Under the pieces are notes generated by a model. The model was not told the origin of the DNA, made no database searches, and was given only the letters and a program-made list of their open reading frames with translations. Source: Paraburkholderia edwinii (GTDB taxonomy: Bacteria > Pseudomonadota > Gammaproteobacteria > Burkholderiales > Burkholderiaceae). Taken from it: a DNA stretch of 64,000 nucleotides. The stretch is from the NCBI RefSeq assembly GCF_019428685.1, contig NZ_CP080096.1, forward strand, positions 1,116,001-1,180,000. The letters are read 5' to 3'. Below, piece by piece: positions 25,337 through 34,663 of the stretch. Position numbers and translations under genes: made by a program. Every line of letters starts with the position of its first letter. Position 1 is the first letter of the stretch.

Positions 25337-26860
25337 CTACTCGAGCGGATCCTCTTCCGGAAACGACGTGATGGTGGTCGCAACATGCTGGAAATGCTTG
25401 AGGCGACGATGCAGAAACGCTGCGCGCTGAGGGTCCGGCGCGACGATACGTTCCTGATAACCGCGGTCTCCTCGCGCGCTTAGGCGCGTCTCTGCTTCGT
25501 TCCAGCCGAGTACGCGTGCAGCAAGCCGCGCTACGCCGACAGCAGCCAGATAGTCCGCATTCGGTTTCACATGTAGCGTCTTGCCGAATGCATTGGCCAT
25601 TGCCTGCGTGAAGATCGTGTTGCGCGTGGCGCCGCCGATTGCCGTCATCTCTCCGCCAGGCGACACGCCTAACAGGTCGCCACACCATCGCAGCGATTGC
25701 GCGAGTCCTTCCAATATCGAACGCAGCATCTGCGAGCGAGTCGTCTGCGATGAAATGCCGATAAAGGCGCCGTGCGCCGAGAGAGTGTGAACAGGGCAAC
25801 GCTCGGGGGAAATGAACGGCACGAACGTCGGACCGTTGGACTGGTCCAGGCTTTGACCGGCTTCGGCTTCGAGCAGATCGAAGTACCGCTCGGGATCCAC
25901 GCCCGGTTGATGGCCGATCAGTGTCAATGCCCACGCAAGCACGTTGCCGGCGTTGAGAACCGGCGCGATTCGGATAAGTGCGTCCGGCTCCCACGAGCTG
26001 AGCGTGAACACCGTGTCCGCAACCGGACGCTGCGGCCCGGCCGCGTCAACCAGTTGCGCGACCCAGCCGGTCGTTCCGACATAGACGTACGGACGGTGCG
26101 TCCCGCTGACACCGGCACCCAGCGCCGTTGCCGCCGCATCGCCGACGCCGCACAACACGGGCGTCCCGGAACGGAACCCCGTTGCAAGCGCGGCTTCATC
26201 GTGCACGCCGCCGACGATGGCGTCGGCCGCGCTGAGCTCCGGCATCAGCGCGGCCGCAAAACCGAAGCTATCGAGCAGCGCGTCGTGCCAGACGCGTTCG
26301 CGCGTGACGAGCAAGCCGGTGGTCGACGCAGTCGTCCAGTCGCACACCGATCTGCCGCAAAGCCGGTGGACCAGGTAATCCTTTGCGCCGAAAAGCACGC
26401 GACGTGTTCGCGCTAACCGTTCGAGCTCGTGCTCGCGCAGAAACATCAATTTGGGCAGCAATGATCCCGCGGTAACCGGATTGCCGACAGATGCCTGTAG
26501 CGCCGCTTTGCCGAACCGTTGATTGACGGCATCGCTCTCTTTGGAAGCGCGCATGTCGGAGTAGAGCATGGCTCGGCCAACCGGCGCGTCTTCCAGGTCA
26601 AGCGCGATCAGGTTCTGCATTTGCCCCGTCATCGCGATCATCTGGATTGACGCAGGGTCGATACCAAGGCGCCACCATGTCTGTGCGACACCGGTAAAAA
26701 GCCGATACCACTGGTCCGGATCCTGCTCGACGGCACCGTCGTTGCCCGACCACGTGTCGATCGCCTCGGTCAATGGGTGGAGCAAGGTGCCGTCGCGGCT
26801 CACCAGTACGGCTTTCAGGGACGTCGTCCCCACGTCGAAGGTCGCAACGAACAAATTCAT
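25337..26860 (-). CDS. FGGY-family carbohydrate kinase
   Basis: 507 residues of the FGGY family, near xylulokinase in layout: ATFDVGTTSLKA at the N-terminal phosphate loop, MTGQMQNLIALD, the adenosine-side VGTTGWVAQLV, and AIGGATRNTIFTQAMANAFG in the C-terminal domain. It would phosphorylate a sugar or polyol with ATP. No transporter, isomerase or regulator gene accompanies it, so the substrate is unknown. I start at the ATG of MNLFVATFDVG; the alternative is a TTG six codons earlier. Confidence 0.85.
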   Translation of the reverse strand: MNLFVATFDVGTTSLKAVLVSRDGTLLHPLTEAIDTWSGNDGAVEQDPDQWYRLFTGVAQTWWRLGIDPASIQMIAMTGQMQNLIALDLEDAPVGRAMLYSDMRASKESDAVNQRFGKAALQASVGNPVTAGSLLPKLMFLREHELERLARTRRVLFGAKDYLVHRLCGRSVCDWTTASTTGLLVTRERVWHDALLDSFGFAAALMPELSAADAIVGGVHDEAALATGFRSGTPVLCGVGDAAATALGAGVSGTHRPYVYVGTTGWVAQLVDAAGPQRPVADTVFTLSSWEPDALIRIAPVLNAGNVLAWALTLIGHQPGVDPERYFDLLEAEAGQSLDQSNGPTFVPFISPERCPVHTLSAHGAFIGISSQTTRSQMLRSILEGLAQSLRWCGDLLGVSPGGEMTAIGGATRNTIFTQAMANAFGKTLHVKPNADYLAAVGVARLAARVLGWNEAETRLSARGDRGYQERIVAPDPQRAAFLHRRLKHFQHVATTITSFPEEDPLE

Positions 26861-27335
26861 AGGCAATAGCTTTGGCAAAATGGCGCGTGCGTAAGCACAC
26901 GGATGGGTTCATCGTGCGTAACAGCTCTGTTCGATTGCCTATTCCATCGCTAGTGAACTTTCCTTCATCGCACGAGTTACCTTCAAACGGCGCTTTTGTC
27001 GACGCTACAAGCCGCGTTTCCCCACGAGGTTGATTCGCATCATTAAATGATCCTGCATACGCAGACCACTTGCTGCAAAACCAGGGTGTGTAAGCGAGTC
27101 TGGCTCAAATGCAGCCCTTGGCGTTGCTCGACAGCGCACTTGGCCCGGGGGCGCGGAAACGGGTGAACGCGCGTACCTACCCGGGTTCGTCTGCTATGTA
27201 GTCCCTTCGCGAATCGGATCATGGGTTCCGTTGGCCGTCCAATAATCAAATTGCTTGATCCGCCGCCGGACGACTGGGCTGGACGAAACGGGCGCGGCGC
27301 CATCAGGGGTTTCAGGCATCCGAGGAGGAGCACAC
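26861..27335. other. Intergenic region without a gene
   Basis: No credible gene is seen. An ATCATT-A-AATGAT inverted repeat at 27,039-27,051 lies about 180 bp upstream of the kinase start and could be a regulatory site. The right end holds the ribosome site of the VOC gene. Confidence 0.45.
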
Positions 27336-27863
27336 ATGGCTGGCTATTCGAATGTAATCAAGGGTATGCATCACAGCGCGTACCGCTGCAAGGATTCGGA
27401 GCAAACGCGGCAATTCTATGAAGATCTGCTCGGATTGCGGCTCGCGCTGGCGATGGAGCTAACGGCGACCGCGACCGGCCGCCCCGTCAAAGCACTGCAC
27501 ACGTTTTTCGAAATGGGGGACCACTCGTTTCTGGCGTTTTTTGAACTCGTTGGCGAAGAGCGCGAAGGCATGTTCGACTCCAAGTCCGATTTCGATCTGC
27601 ATATCGCGCTAGAACTCCCGGATGTGCAGACCCAGATGGCATTCCTCGATAAGGCGCTCTCCGCCGGCATCGAAGTGCGAGGCCCATCGATGCATGGTGT
27701 CGCCCAGTCGATCTATCTGCGAGATCCCAATGGCTATGTGATCGAGTTGACGGCCAAGCTGGAGCGTTACGACGAGGTCATGTCGCAGCATCTGCATCAT
27801 GCCCGCGCAGTGCTCGATCAATGGCAACGGACGAAGTTCGAGGCGCCGGTGCAAGGCGGATAG
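27336..27863 (+). CDS. VOC-superfamily (glyoxalase/extradiol dioxygenase-like) protein
   Basis: 175 residues with one vicinal-oxygen-chelate domain: GMHHSAYRCKDSEQTRQFY at the N-terminus gives the first His ligand, HTFFEMGDHSFLAFFE the central part, and LRDPNGYVIELTAK the C-terminal Glu ligand. The start has an excellent GAGGAGGAG site. Metal-dependent glyoxalase, isomerase or dioxygenase activity is possible; substrate unknown. Confidence 0.85.
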   Translation: MAGYSNVIKGMHHSAYRCKDSEQTRQFYEDLLGLRLALAMELTATATGRPVKALHTFFEMGDHSFLAFFELVGEEREGMFDSKSDFDLHIALELPDVQTQMAFLDKALSAGIEVRGPSMHGVAQSIYLRDPNGYVIELTAKLERYDEVMSQHLHHARAVLDQWQRTKFEAPVQGG

Positions 27864-28017
27864 CAGATAATAATCCGGCGTGGTTCGATCGCAGCTCGGT
27901 CTCGCGGCTTGGTCTATGAGCAGCGTCATGGACCAAACGAAACGGCTGGCCGTCAGTCGTTCTTAGCAAAGAGCGTTCATCGATGCTGTCGATGAAGGTC
28001 ATGCGAAGTAGCGGCAG

Positions 28018-28851
28018 TTATCTTCGTACGCGGTTTGCGCGTGCAGGGCGTGCAAGGCAGCGCGCAAGCGCATCATCGAGCGACGCCCCCGCTTCCGGAA
28101 GCGAAATCCCGAATGAATCCCGCAGCACGGCTCGCAACTCGCCGACATCCTTTAGATGGGTGTGCGCGGGCTCGGGCGTGTACGTGCTGAACTCGCCGTT
28201 GAACAACGAATAGCGGGCCCCGCGGACAGCGCGCGAGGCAAGCAGGTTATTGACGAATAGCGAATCCGGATGGAAATTCACATAGAAATTGCCTAGCGTG
28301 TCGTCCGCGCTGAGCTGGGGGACCAGGTCGAACTGGTAGACGGGTGCCCATTTATCGCCGAGCTCCGCCAGCAGCAAGAAGCCCCCTTCCTCCAGCGTAT
28401 CGATGCGGAACCGTTCGTGCGGGGTCTGCTGGGCGTCCCGCACGTCGAGGCGCAGCGGAGCCGTTAGCGTGACGGTGCCGAAGCCGACATCGGCGATCCA
28501 GCGTTCCTGATCGATCTCCACCAGAGTCAGCGTGTGCAGCCGTGCCGGCGGTACCGCATTACTCCATACGACCCGCGCTCCCAGTGCTCGGGTCTTGAAG
28601 CCAAGCGCATCGAGTACTGCCTTGAAAACGGTGTTGTGCTCGAAACAGTATCCGCCTCGCCCCGCGCCGACCAGCTTGCTCTGCGAAGCATCCAGATCGA
28701 TCAGAACCTCCTGGCCGAGTATCACCGACAGATTTTCGAACGGGATCGCGTCCGGATGGAGCGCGTGCAATGCGCGAAGCGTTTCGAGCGTGGCCGTGCG
28801 GGGACCGGTATATCCGATCCGCGCGAAATAGGCGTCGAGATTGATCGTCAT
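28018..28851 (-). CDS. nat: Arylamine N-acetyltransferase
   Basis: 277 residues of the NAT family with the Cys-His-Asp triad at Cys69 (GRGGYCFEHN), His106 (RLHTLTLV) and Asp121 (IADVGFG). PFENLSV near residue 40 is also typical. It transfers acetyl from acetyl-CoA to arylamines or hydrazines. Length is normal. It faces away from a nitroreductase gene across a shared promoter region, which pairs reduction of nitroaromatics with acetylation of the resulting amines. Confidence 0.93.
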   Translation of the reverse strand: MTINLDAYFARIGYTGPRTATLETLRALHALHPDAIPFENLSVILGQEVLIDLDASQSKLVGAGRGGYCFEHNTVFKAVLDALGFKTRALGARVVWSNAVPPARLHTLTLVEIDQERWIADVGFGTVTLTAPLRLDVRDAQQTPHERFRIDTLEEGGFLLLAELGDKWAPVYQFDLVPQLSADDTLGNFYVNFHPDSLFVNNLLASRAVRGARYSLFNGEFSTYTPEPAHTHLKDVGELRAVLRDSFGISLPEAGASLDDALARCLARPARANRVRR

Positions 28852-29228
28852 GGAGGCTTTCCGTCCAATTCATGTGAGAGTGCGAGAACTGAGCGGCTGA
28901 GTTTGAACCTTCGATGACTCAAATATAAGAATCAAGATTCCCGATTTTTGTGTACACCAAGAAAGAAGAAAATTAGTCGTTGGCGGCAAAGGTCGTGCTT
29001 TTAGCCATCGCGCGTTTGATGAAATTTCAATACGAATTGAAATTTATGTTGAGTAACTTTTATTCCGGTGCAATTGGTATAAAAGTTATATACATGAAAT
29101 AAGTTTTATTCTTTTCAATCGTAAATAGATACTCGTTGGCCCGGGCGGCGATTCGCTGCCCGCCCACTTATGAAAAGAGTCAAAGCGCTTGTCTATTTGA
29201 ATCTTTCTACTTACATCAAGGAATGTTC
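28852..29228. other. Divergent promoter region, AT-rich
   Basis: No gene. The region is much more AT-rich than its surroundings, especially 28,920-29,130, and contains a perfect 10-bp inverted repeat. It must drive the acetyltransferase gene leftward and the nitroreductase gene rightward. Confidence 0.6.
29022..29045. promoter_or_regulatory. Perfect operator-like palindrome
   Basis: AAATTTCAAT (29022-29031) and ATTGAAATTT (29036-29045) are perfect inverted arms with a 4-bp ACGA spacer. It lies about 170-185 bp from both flanking start codons. The symmetry suits a dimeric repressor of the MarR/TetR type; no regulator gene is adjacent. Confidence 0.5.
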
Positions 29229-29864
29229 GTGAAAAACGAAATCAGCATGACGAACGCCGTCATCGAATGCGTTCTGAGCCCCAACGCGGTCACGTACTAC
29301 GACCCGGACTTCGCACTGAGCGACGATCAGATCGTCCGGCTGGTGGAAATCGCCACCACCGCACCGTCATCGTTCCACTTGCAGAACTGGCGGTTCATCG
29401 CGGTACGCACACCGAAAGCCAAAGCCCGACTCAGGCCGATTGCCTGGAACCAGCCCGCGATCACCGAGGCTGCCGTTACCTTTATCGTCTGCGGTCAGCT
29501 GGTCGATACCAGCGTACTGCCGGAGCGACTGGCTCCGCTGGTGAACGCGGGCGTTATGTCGCCAACGGCGGCGGTGGAATGGGAAAGTGACGCACGTAAT
29601 TTCTATATGGCGCACCCGCAGCGTCGGCGCGACGAGGCGATACGCACCGCTACCCTGGGCGCTGCCGCAATCACTTATGCAGCCCGCGCGTTAGGCCTGC
29701 GGTCGACGCCGATGACCGGCTTCGATGCCGATGCCGTGCATCGCGAGTTCGGACTGGCTGAAGAAGAAGTGCCGGTCATGCTGGTGACCATAGGCGCCGA
29801 ACGCGAGGGGAACTGGGCACAGAAGCCGCGCCACCCGCAGCGCGAGGTTCCGGAATTCGTATAG
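29229..29864 (+). CDS. Nitroreductase-family protein
   Basis: 211 residues of the FMN-dependent nitroreductase family: TTAPSSFHLQNWRFIAVR for FMN binding, LGAAAITYAARALGLRSTPM, and the C-terminal EEEVPVMLVTIG. I start at the GTG because AAGGA lies 6 nt upstream of it; the ATG two codons earlier overlaps too closely with that site. Likely reduces nitroaromatics or quinones with NAD(P)H. Confidence 0.87.
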   Translation: MKNEISMTNAVIECVLSPNAVTYYDPDFALSDDQIVRLVEIATTAPSSFHLQNWRFIAVRTPKAKARLRPIAWNQPAITEAAVTFIVCGQLVDTSVLPERLAPLVNAGVMSPTAAVEWESDARNFYMAHPQRRRDEAIRTATLGAAAITYAARALGLRSTPMTGFDADAVHREFGLAEEEVPVMLVTIGAEREGNWAQKPRHPQREVPEFV

Positions 29865-30302
29865 GCGCGTGCGGCGGCAATGACCGCGCGGAATTAGCGC
29901 AAGACTGTCCGGGGCCTCTGTCCCGAGGCCCTCAAATGAAGGTCCGCGCCATTTCGCGGCCGAATCCCTTTGACCAGCGGCAACACACCAGCTGGAAGCA
30001 ACGGTGCACGATCAACAACGCCCCACCCGACACGACGGGCCCAAACGCGGGCGCGTCGGCTTTCCTTTGACTTGCCTCATCGTCCGCGCCGCTTCCCGGT
30101 CGAGCGCGGTACCCGCCGCTTGATACTTTTAGTCAATTTCCCGAGCCGGTTGACTATTACCATCGCGATTCCTGACGGACATACTGCTCCCACTGACGAG
30201 GCGAACCGGTGAAACGAGCTTTCAATGGTTCGCATACAAGTCCTTGCGCTTCCAGGCCGCCGTTGGCGCCGGAGCGTTCACCGTTCCAACATGGAGGGAA
30301 TC
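29865..30302. other. Intergenic region with weak hairpin
   Basis: GGGCCTC (29912-29918) pairs with GAGGCCC (29925-29931) and may terminate nitroreductase transcription, though no T-run follows. The rest shows no gene; the right end carries the ribosome site of the DUF417 gene. Confidence 0.4.
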
Positions 30303-30836
30303 ATGAATCTGCTTGTCAATGTACTGGGCCGTTCCGGTCTTCTGAAGCGTGACCTCGACTACCACCTGCTGCGCGCCGCGATGGTGGTTATTTTTGCGTG
30401 GTTCGGCTACGACAAATGGTTTGATGCCGAGATCACAGGGCTCGTCCCGCTGATCACCCACGGCCCGCTTATCTTCTGGATGATTCCGGTGCTGGGCGTG
30501 GGAGGCACGAGCATTTTGCTTGGAACCGCGGAATGGACCTTTGGCTCGTTGCTGCTGCTGGGCTACTGGAACAAGAAGTTGGGGGTGCTCGGCGCGCTCG
30601 GTTCTACGTTCAGCTTCATTGCGACGTTCTCGATTTTTCCATTTGCTCCTGGCGCATGGGAGTCTGCTGCGGGTGGGTTTCCCGCCATGACAATCGTTTC
30701 GGCCTTCCTTTTGAAGGATCTTGTTTTGCTGGTGGTCTCGATCTATCTGCTCAAGCAAGACGTCGCCCGAGTGATTGAGGCCCAGACATTTGCCGATCGG
30801 CGAAACACCGTCGGCTCCGCAAAACTGGCCGCGTAA
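30303..30836 (+). CDS. DUF417 (YkgB-like) membrane protein
   Basis: 177 residues with about four hydrophobic segments: residues ~23-33 (AAMVVIFAWFG), ~50-70, ~75-110 and ~130-150. The conserved FGYDKWFDAE and GTSILLGTAEW segments mark the DUF417 inner-membrane family. GGAGGGAATC precedes the ATG. Family function is unresolved, often linked to reactive-chlorine or oxidative stress loci. Confidence 0.85.
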   Translation: MNLLVNVLGRSGLLKRDLDYHLLRAAMVVIFAWFGYDKWFDAEITGLVPLITHGPLIFWMIPVLGVGGTSILLGTAEWTFGSLLLLGYWNKKLGVLGALGSTFSFIATFSIFPFAPGAWESAAGGFPAMTIVSAFLLKDLVLLVVSIYLLKQDVARVIEAQTFADRRNTVGSAKLAA

Positions 30837-30890
30837 GGGTGTGAGGAGCGCGCCCCAGGCTCACCTTGAGTGGAGGGCCTGGCATTCCAT

Positions 30891-31574
30891 TCATCGCTCT
30901 AGCGAGCGTTTGATCGCGATGTGAATGTCAGGCCCATGTATGCGCTCGGCGTAGGACATGTACCCCTGTAGCGCCTGTTGTTCGAAAGGGGACAAGGGCG
31001 TTTCCGGTGCGCTTTCAAGCTTCGCGCAAGTGATCATGCCCACCGCCAGTATCAGGTCTTCCTGCGAGAAGTGCTCGCGTCCCGCATCGGCCATCCGCTC
31101 CCACTCGTCAGCCGAAATATGCCGCTCGATCACCGGCAAGGCTCTCGATTCCTCCAGTGACATATGGTCGAACAGCGCTGGGAGTAACTGCTCGATCGAT
31201 TGCGCTAGAACCGAACTTTGTTGAGAGGCGGCGCTGCTACGCCACGCTCGCAGCTGATCGTCGACCTGGTCGAGGATCTGCGCGAGGCGGGAGTGGTGAC
31301 CCTCCATCAGAAGAGTTATTTCCGCGACTTCCTCCGTCCCGCGGTTCTTCAGCCTCGGCCACAGGAACTTGTCCTCGAGCGTGTGGTGCTCATGCAGGAA
31401 GGCGCACAGGAACTGGATGTGATCGGCCACGACGTCTGTCCGTTCCCGATCATTCGACTTAACGCTGGCGATCAGTGGCGGGACAGCATCAAACTGCTGC
31501 CTGAACATGGCATGGACTTCAAGCATCCTTCGCGTATCGGCAAAGGGTCCTTCAGGGATGCGTTCTCTGCTCAT
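30891..31574 (-). CDS. Hemerythrin HHE-domain protein
   Basis: 227 residues, mostly alpha-helical, with hemerythrin-like His/Glu positions: EVHAMFRQQF (His21), FLHEHHTLEDKFLW, EGHHSRLAQ and DHMSLEE. Such proteins bind a di-iron centre and are used in oxygen, NO or iron handling. It converges with the DUF417 gene and has no obvious partner. Confidence 0.85.
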   Translation of the reverse strand: MSRERIPEGPFADTRRMLEVHAMFRQQFDAVPPLIASVKSNDRERTDVVADHIQFLCAFLHEHHTLEDKFLWPRLKNRGTEEVAEITLLMEGHHSRLAQILDQVDDQLRAWRSSAASQQSSVLAQSIEQLLPALFDHMSLEESRALPVIERHISADEWERMADAGREHFSQEDLILAVGMITCAKLESAPETPLSPFEQQALQGYMSYAERIHGPDIHIAIKRSLER

Positions 31575-31848
31575 GGTTTCGCTCAGTTCATGGAGCGCTC
31601 ATGCGAGCACTCACAGGTCGGGTGTCTGGATGCGACTCGTAGACGGAACCAACGTCCACGCGAGCGCGCAGCAGTGCCGTCTCGGGCCATGCTAACTGAG
31701 GGCTTAGGCAAGCGACGCGTTCCCTTTTCAGGCGCTTCGTCTGGCGACCGGGCGCTTCGCTTTGCAGACGAGCGGATCACGAGAAGCTATCGGGTGCGGC
31801 GTGTTACGATTTCCCCGCCCGTTGTTTTCGCGGTTCTTTCGCACAATC

Positions 31849-32151
31849 ATGCGTAAACTTGCCTATCTGCTTCTCCCGGTGACGCTCGTCACGCCGCTTT
31901 CAGCTCTGGCATTTGTTAACGACAATCCTGACTACAATCAATGCATCATGCATTCGTTGGCAAATAGTCAAAGCAGCTTCGCGGCTCGCGCGATTAGCGA
32001 CTCGTGCGACGCACTCTACAGAAATGGCGAACTGCTTTTGCCGCGCGAGAGGGCGTATCACGTGTGTGTGCTGCAAAATCTGCAGAGCGTAAGAGGGGCA
32101 TTTGCGGTCAACGAGATATTGCATGCATGCCGGCGTCAGAATCAGATGTAG
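31849..32151 (+). CDS. Small secreted four-cysteine protein, VF_A0006-like
   Basis: 100 residues. A signal peptide (MRKLAYLLLPVTLVTPLSALA) precedes a mature domain with four cysteines at 32, 53, 73 and 94. The two halves are internal repeats, each C-x20-C (CIMHSLANSQSSFAARAISD and CVLQNLQSVRGAFAVNEILH between the Cys pairs). This matches the VF_A0006 four-cysteine family as I recall it, whose function is unknown. Two disulfides in the periplasm are likely. Confidence 0.75.
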   Translation: MRKLAYLLLPVTLVTPLSALAFVNDNPDYNQCIMHSLANSQSSFAARAISDSCDALYRNGELLLPRERAYHVCVLQNLQSVRGAFAVNEILHACRRQNQM

Positions 32152-32272
32152 AGCAGGCAGCTTGACGATTGCAGCGTCGAGTCGCTGATCGCCTGCCCGT
32201 AAGAAAGCGGCCCCATGCCTGGTACAGGGCAATCGACAGCCCGGCACTATACTGCGATGCATGGAGGTGTCT

Positions 32273-33079
32273 ATGACCGATCAAGACAGGCTGCATCCGT
32301 TACGTCCGCTTCTGAAAAACTGGATCTGGGAGCATGGTCGTATTGGGACCCGATATCTGGATTGCGTCGATGGCGAGATCCGGTTCGACGAAGGCAAGAA
32401 ATCGCGTTTCGCCGCTGAGGAATATATATACGTACCCCTTGATAAAGAACCTGTAGACCATGCCGCGTCGGCGGATGCGCCCGCGATCCAGGAAGCAGGG
32501 CTTGCGAGATTCTTGCGAGCTGCGCAGTTGGGCACGCCTGAGGACGCCGGTTCGGTCGCCGAGGTTCAGCGCGCCGTGCAGGACTGTCTCGAACTCGGCC
32601 TGTTCAGCGCCTATCAACGGGAGGCTCGCGAGGCCTTGGCGCGCTACGCGCAGGAGCCGATGTTCGACGACGAGATCAGGGCCGCGGTGGTCGACGACAT
32701 CCGGCGCACTTACGTCGGCATGCGGGAGCAACTGGCGCTATACGATTTCAGCGTGCTTTATGGCTTGTCCGCACCGCTGCTGATCAGCGAAACGCCGTTT
32801 ATCGACTGGCGCGTGCGCACGAGTCCCGCCCTTCCATTTGTATCGCTTCCGCTTGGACCTTATTGCCTGCTGGTAGGCGCATCGTCGGGCAGAAAAAGCC
32901 GGATCGGTCCGGTGGTCTGGAAAGCGGTCACTGCGTTGGGCCCGTTGAAGGACCACAACCGCCAGATCATGGAGCACGCGCGTCTATGGCTGGTGGCGAC
33001 CACGGATGACCAGCTCATCGCCGCACAAAACCGTCTTGCCGCGGCGAAGGGCACCGAGCATAAGGACGCGAAACCCTGA
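32273..33079 (+). CDS. Uncharacterised protein
   Basis: 268 residues, no signal peptide or clear transmembrane helix. Notable segments are NWIWEHGRIGTRYL at the start, a helical acidic middle region, and PFVSLPLGPYCLLVGASSG near residue 195 followed by a helical end. GGAGGTGTCT precedes the chosen ATG. I do not recognise the family. Codon use matches its neighbours. Confidence 0.7.
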   Translation: MTDQDRLHPLRPLLKNWIWEHGRIGTRYLDCVDGEIRFDEGKKSRFAAEEYIYVPLDKEPVDHAASADAPAIQEAGLARFLRAAQLGTPEDAGSVAEVQRAVQDCLELGLFSAYQREAREALARYAQEPMFDDEIRAAVVDDIRRTYVGMREQLALYDFSVLYGLSAPLLISETPFIDWRVRTSPALPFVSLPLGPYCLLVGASSGRKSRIGPVVWKAVTALGPLKDHNRQIMEHARLWLVATTDDQLIAAQNRLAAAKGTEHKDAKP

Positions 33080-33137
33080 TTGAAGCCGCGCGAACAATCG
33101 GGCTACGTCGTGCCGGCTGCGTCGTGTCGCGCTTGAC

Positions 33138-33181
33138 GGCCTGATGGGCCTGGCGGCCTGATGGGCCTGGCGGCCTGATGG
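33138..33181 (+). repeat. 17-bp tandem repeat, 2.6 copies
   Basis: GGCCTGATGGGCCTGGC is repeated exactly at 33138-33154 and 33155-33171 with a partial third copy to 33181, between the uncharacterised gene and the convergent GDPD gene. Confidence 0.8.
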
Positions 33182-33241
33182 CTAAACCGGCCGGCATGCC
33201 CAGGCAGACATGCCGGCCGTCAGGCAGATCGAACCCGCGGT

Positions 33242-34663
33242 TTAGCGGCCCGTTTCCTTCAGGTACTGCGTGCGCGCGGCGACAGCCGTGTTCGAGAAGT
33301 CGGAGAACACGCCGTCGATGCCGGCACGGAAGGCGTCGAGATATTCGCCGACCGGGTCACCCTTGTACTTGCCGGGCAGGTAGCGCGCTTCGTTGCGGAA
33401 CGTGTATGCGTGAACGAACAGGCCGGCCTTGTGCGCGTTGGCGATCAGGCTGGTCGGCTCGACCGAGTTCACGTCGCCAAGCGCCGGCGCGAACGGCGTG
33501 CCGTCAGCGTTCTTGTCCTTCCACGGCGTGACCTTCCACGCGAACACTTGCGGCTTCCACGGACCGATGCCGTCCGCATAGGTCTTGATTTCGGCGAGGC
33601 CAGCCGGTGTGAGCAGGTCGCCGAACCAGCGCGGGTCGCCGTTGATGGTCCAGCTATACGGCCGGCCGTCGACGAACGCGTAGTCGTCGCTGGTCTGGTA
33701 GATCATCTCGCCCGTCTGGTAGTTGACGGCGTTGCCGTCGATCAACTGCACCATGCGCGCCTGCACGCCTTGCGCGCGCATGTATTTCAGGCTCTCCGGA
33801 TCGAAACTCTGCACGAAGATCGGCGCAGTGCGGGAGTTGAGGTTGTTGTCGTTGAGGAACTTGACGATCGCGTCTTCGAACGGACGCGTGCCGGCCGCGC
33901 CGCAGCCGTTGGCAATTGCCTGCTGGTTGTTCCAGTACGGGTTCTTCGCTTCCGGATAGATCGTGAAGGTCTTGCCTGTGGCGATCGACTTCGCGCGCGC
34001 GAGGTCGTAGACCTCCTGCATCGTCAGGACCGGGAACTGGCCGTTCAGCGCGGTCGGGCGCACGTCCTTCGCGTCGAACGTGGTGCCGCGAATCCACTGC
34101 TTGAGCTCGGCCACCGTGAAGTCGGTGATCGACCAGTCGTTGGTATGGTCCTCGCCGTCCACGATCAGCGATTTCAACACCGATTTCGGATCGGCCGGGT
34201 CGGTCAGATCGCTCAGGTATGTCGAAGGGCCGGTGGTCGACGTGGTGGTCCACTTGACCGCCACGCGCACGCCCGGCACCGTCCGCTTGCGCGAAGCGAC
34301 GTCGGTGTTGGTCTTCGCGACGTCGGCGACGTTCGTGTTATCGCTGAGCCACGGGTTGTGACGCACGACGAGCACGCAATCCTTGCTCAGGTGCAGGTCT
34401 TCCTCGAGCGAGTCGGCGCCGGCGTCGGCCGCGCCTTCGTACGAGACCTGCGTTTCCTCCGGATAGAGGCCGGGCAAGCCGCGATGGCCGATCACGAGCG
34501 GCGGGTTGCCGTCGAGCGTGCTCAGCGCGCTGGGTGTCGAGGTGGTGGGCGCGGAGGAGTTGTCATCGCCTCCGCATGCGCTCAGGGCCACGCTGCCTAA
34601 CAGCGCGACCAGCAGGCACGAGATGCCGGTTCGGGAAAGTCTCATGGAGTGGTTTTTCTTCAT
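33242..34663 (-). CDS. Glycerophosphodiester phosphodiesterase-family lipoprotein
   Basis: 473 residues. The N-terminus is a lipoprotein signal with lipobox LSAC (Cys at about 30), so the protein is membrane anchored after export. The GDPD TIM-barrel motifs are visible: VIGHRGLPGLYPEET, SLEEDLHLSKDC and VVRHNPWL. It resembles GlpQ-type enzymes that hydrolyse glycerophosphodiesters but is longer, with inserts in the middle. A second ATG seven codons in is an alternative start; neither has a clear ribosome site. Confidence 0.88.
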   Translation of the reverse strand: MKKNHSMRLSRTGISCLLVALLGSVALSACGGDDNSSAPTTSTPSALSTLDGNPPLVIGHRGLPGLYPEETQVSYEGAADAGADSLEEDLHLSKDCVLVVRHNPWLSDNTNVADVAKTNTDVASRKRTVPGVRVAVKWTTTSTTGPSTYLSDLTDPADPKSVLKSLIVDGEDHTNDWSITDFTVAELKQWIRGTTFDAKDVRPTALNGQFPVLTMQEVYDLARAKSIATGKTFTIYPEAKNPYWNNQQAIANGCGAAGTRPFEDAIVKFLNDNNLNSRTAPIFVQSFDPESLKYMRAQGVQARMVQLIDGNAVNYQTGEMIYQTSDDYAFVDGRPYSWTINGDPRWFGDLLTPAGLAEIKTYADGIGPWKPQVFAWKVTPWKDKNADGTPFAPALGDVNSVEPTSLIANAHKAGLFVHAYTFRNEARYLPGKYKGDPVGEYLDAFRAGIDGVFSDFSNTAVAARTQYLKETGR

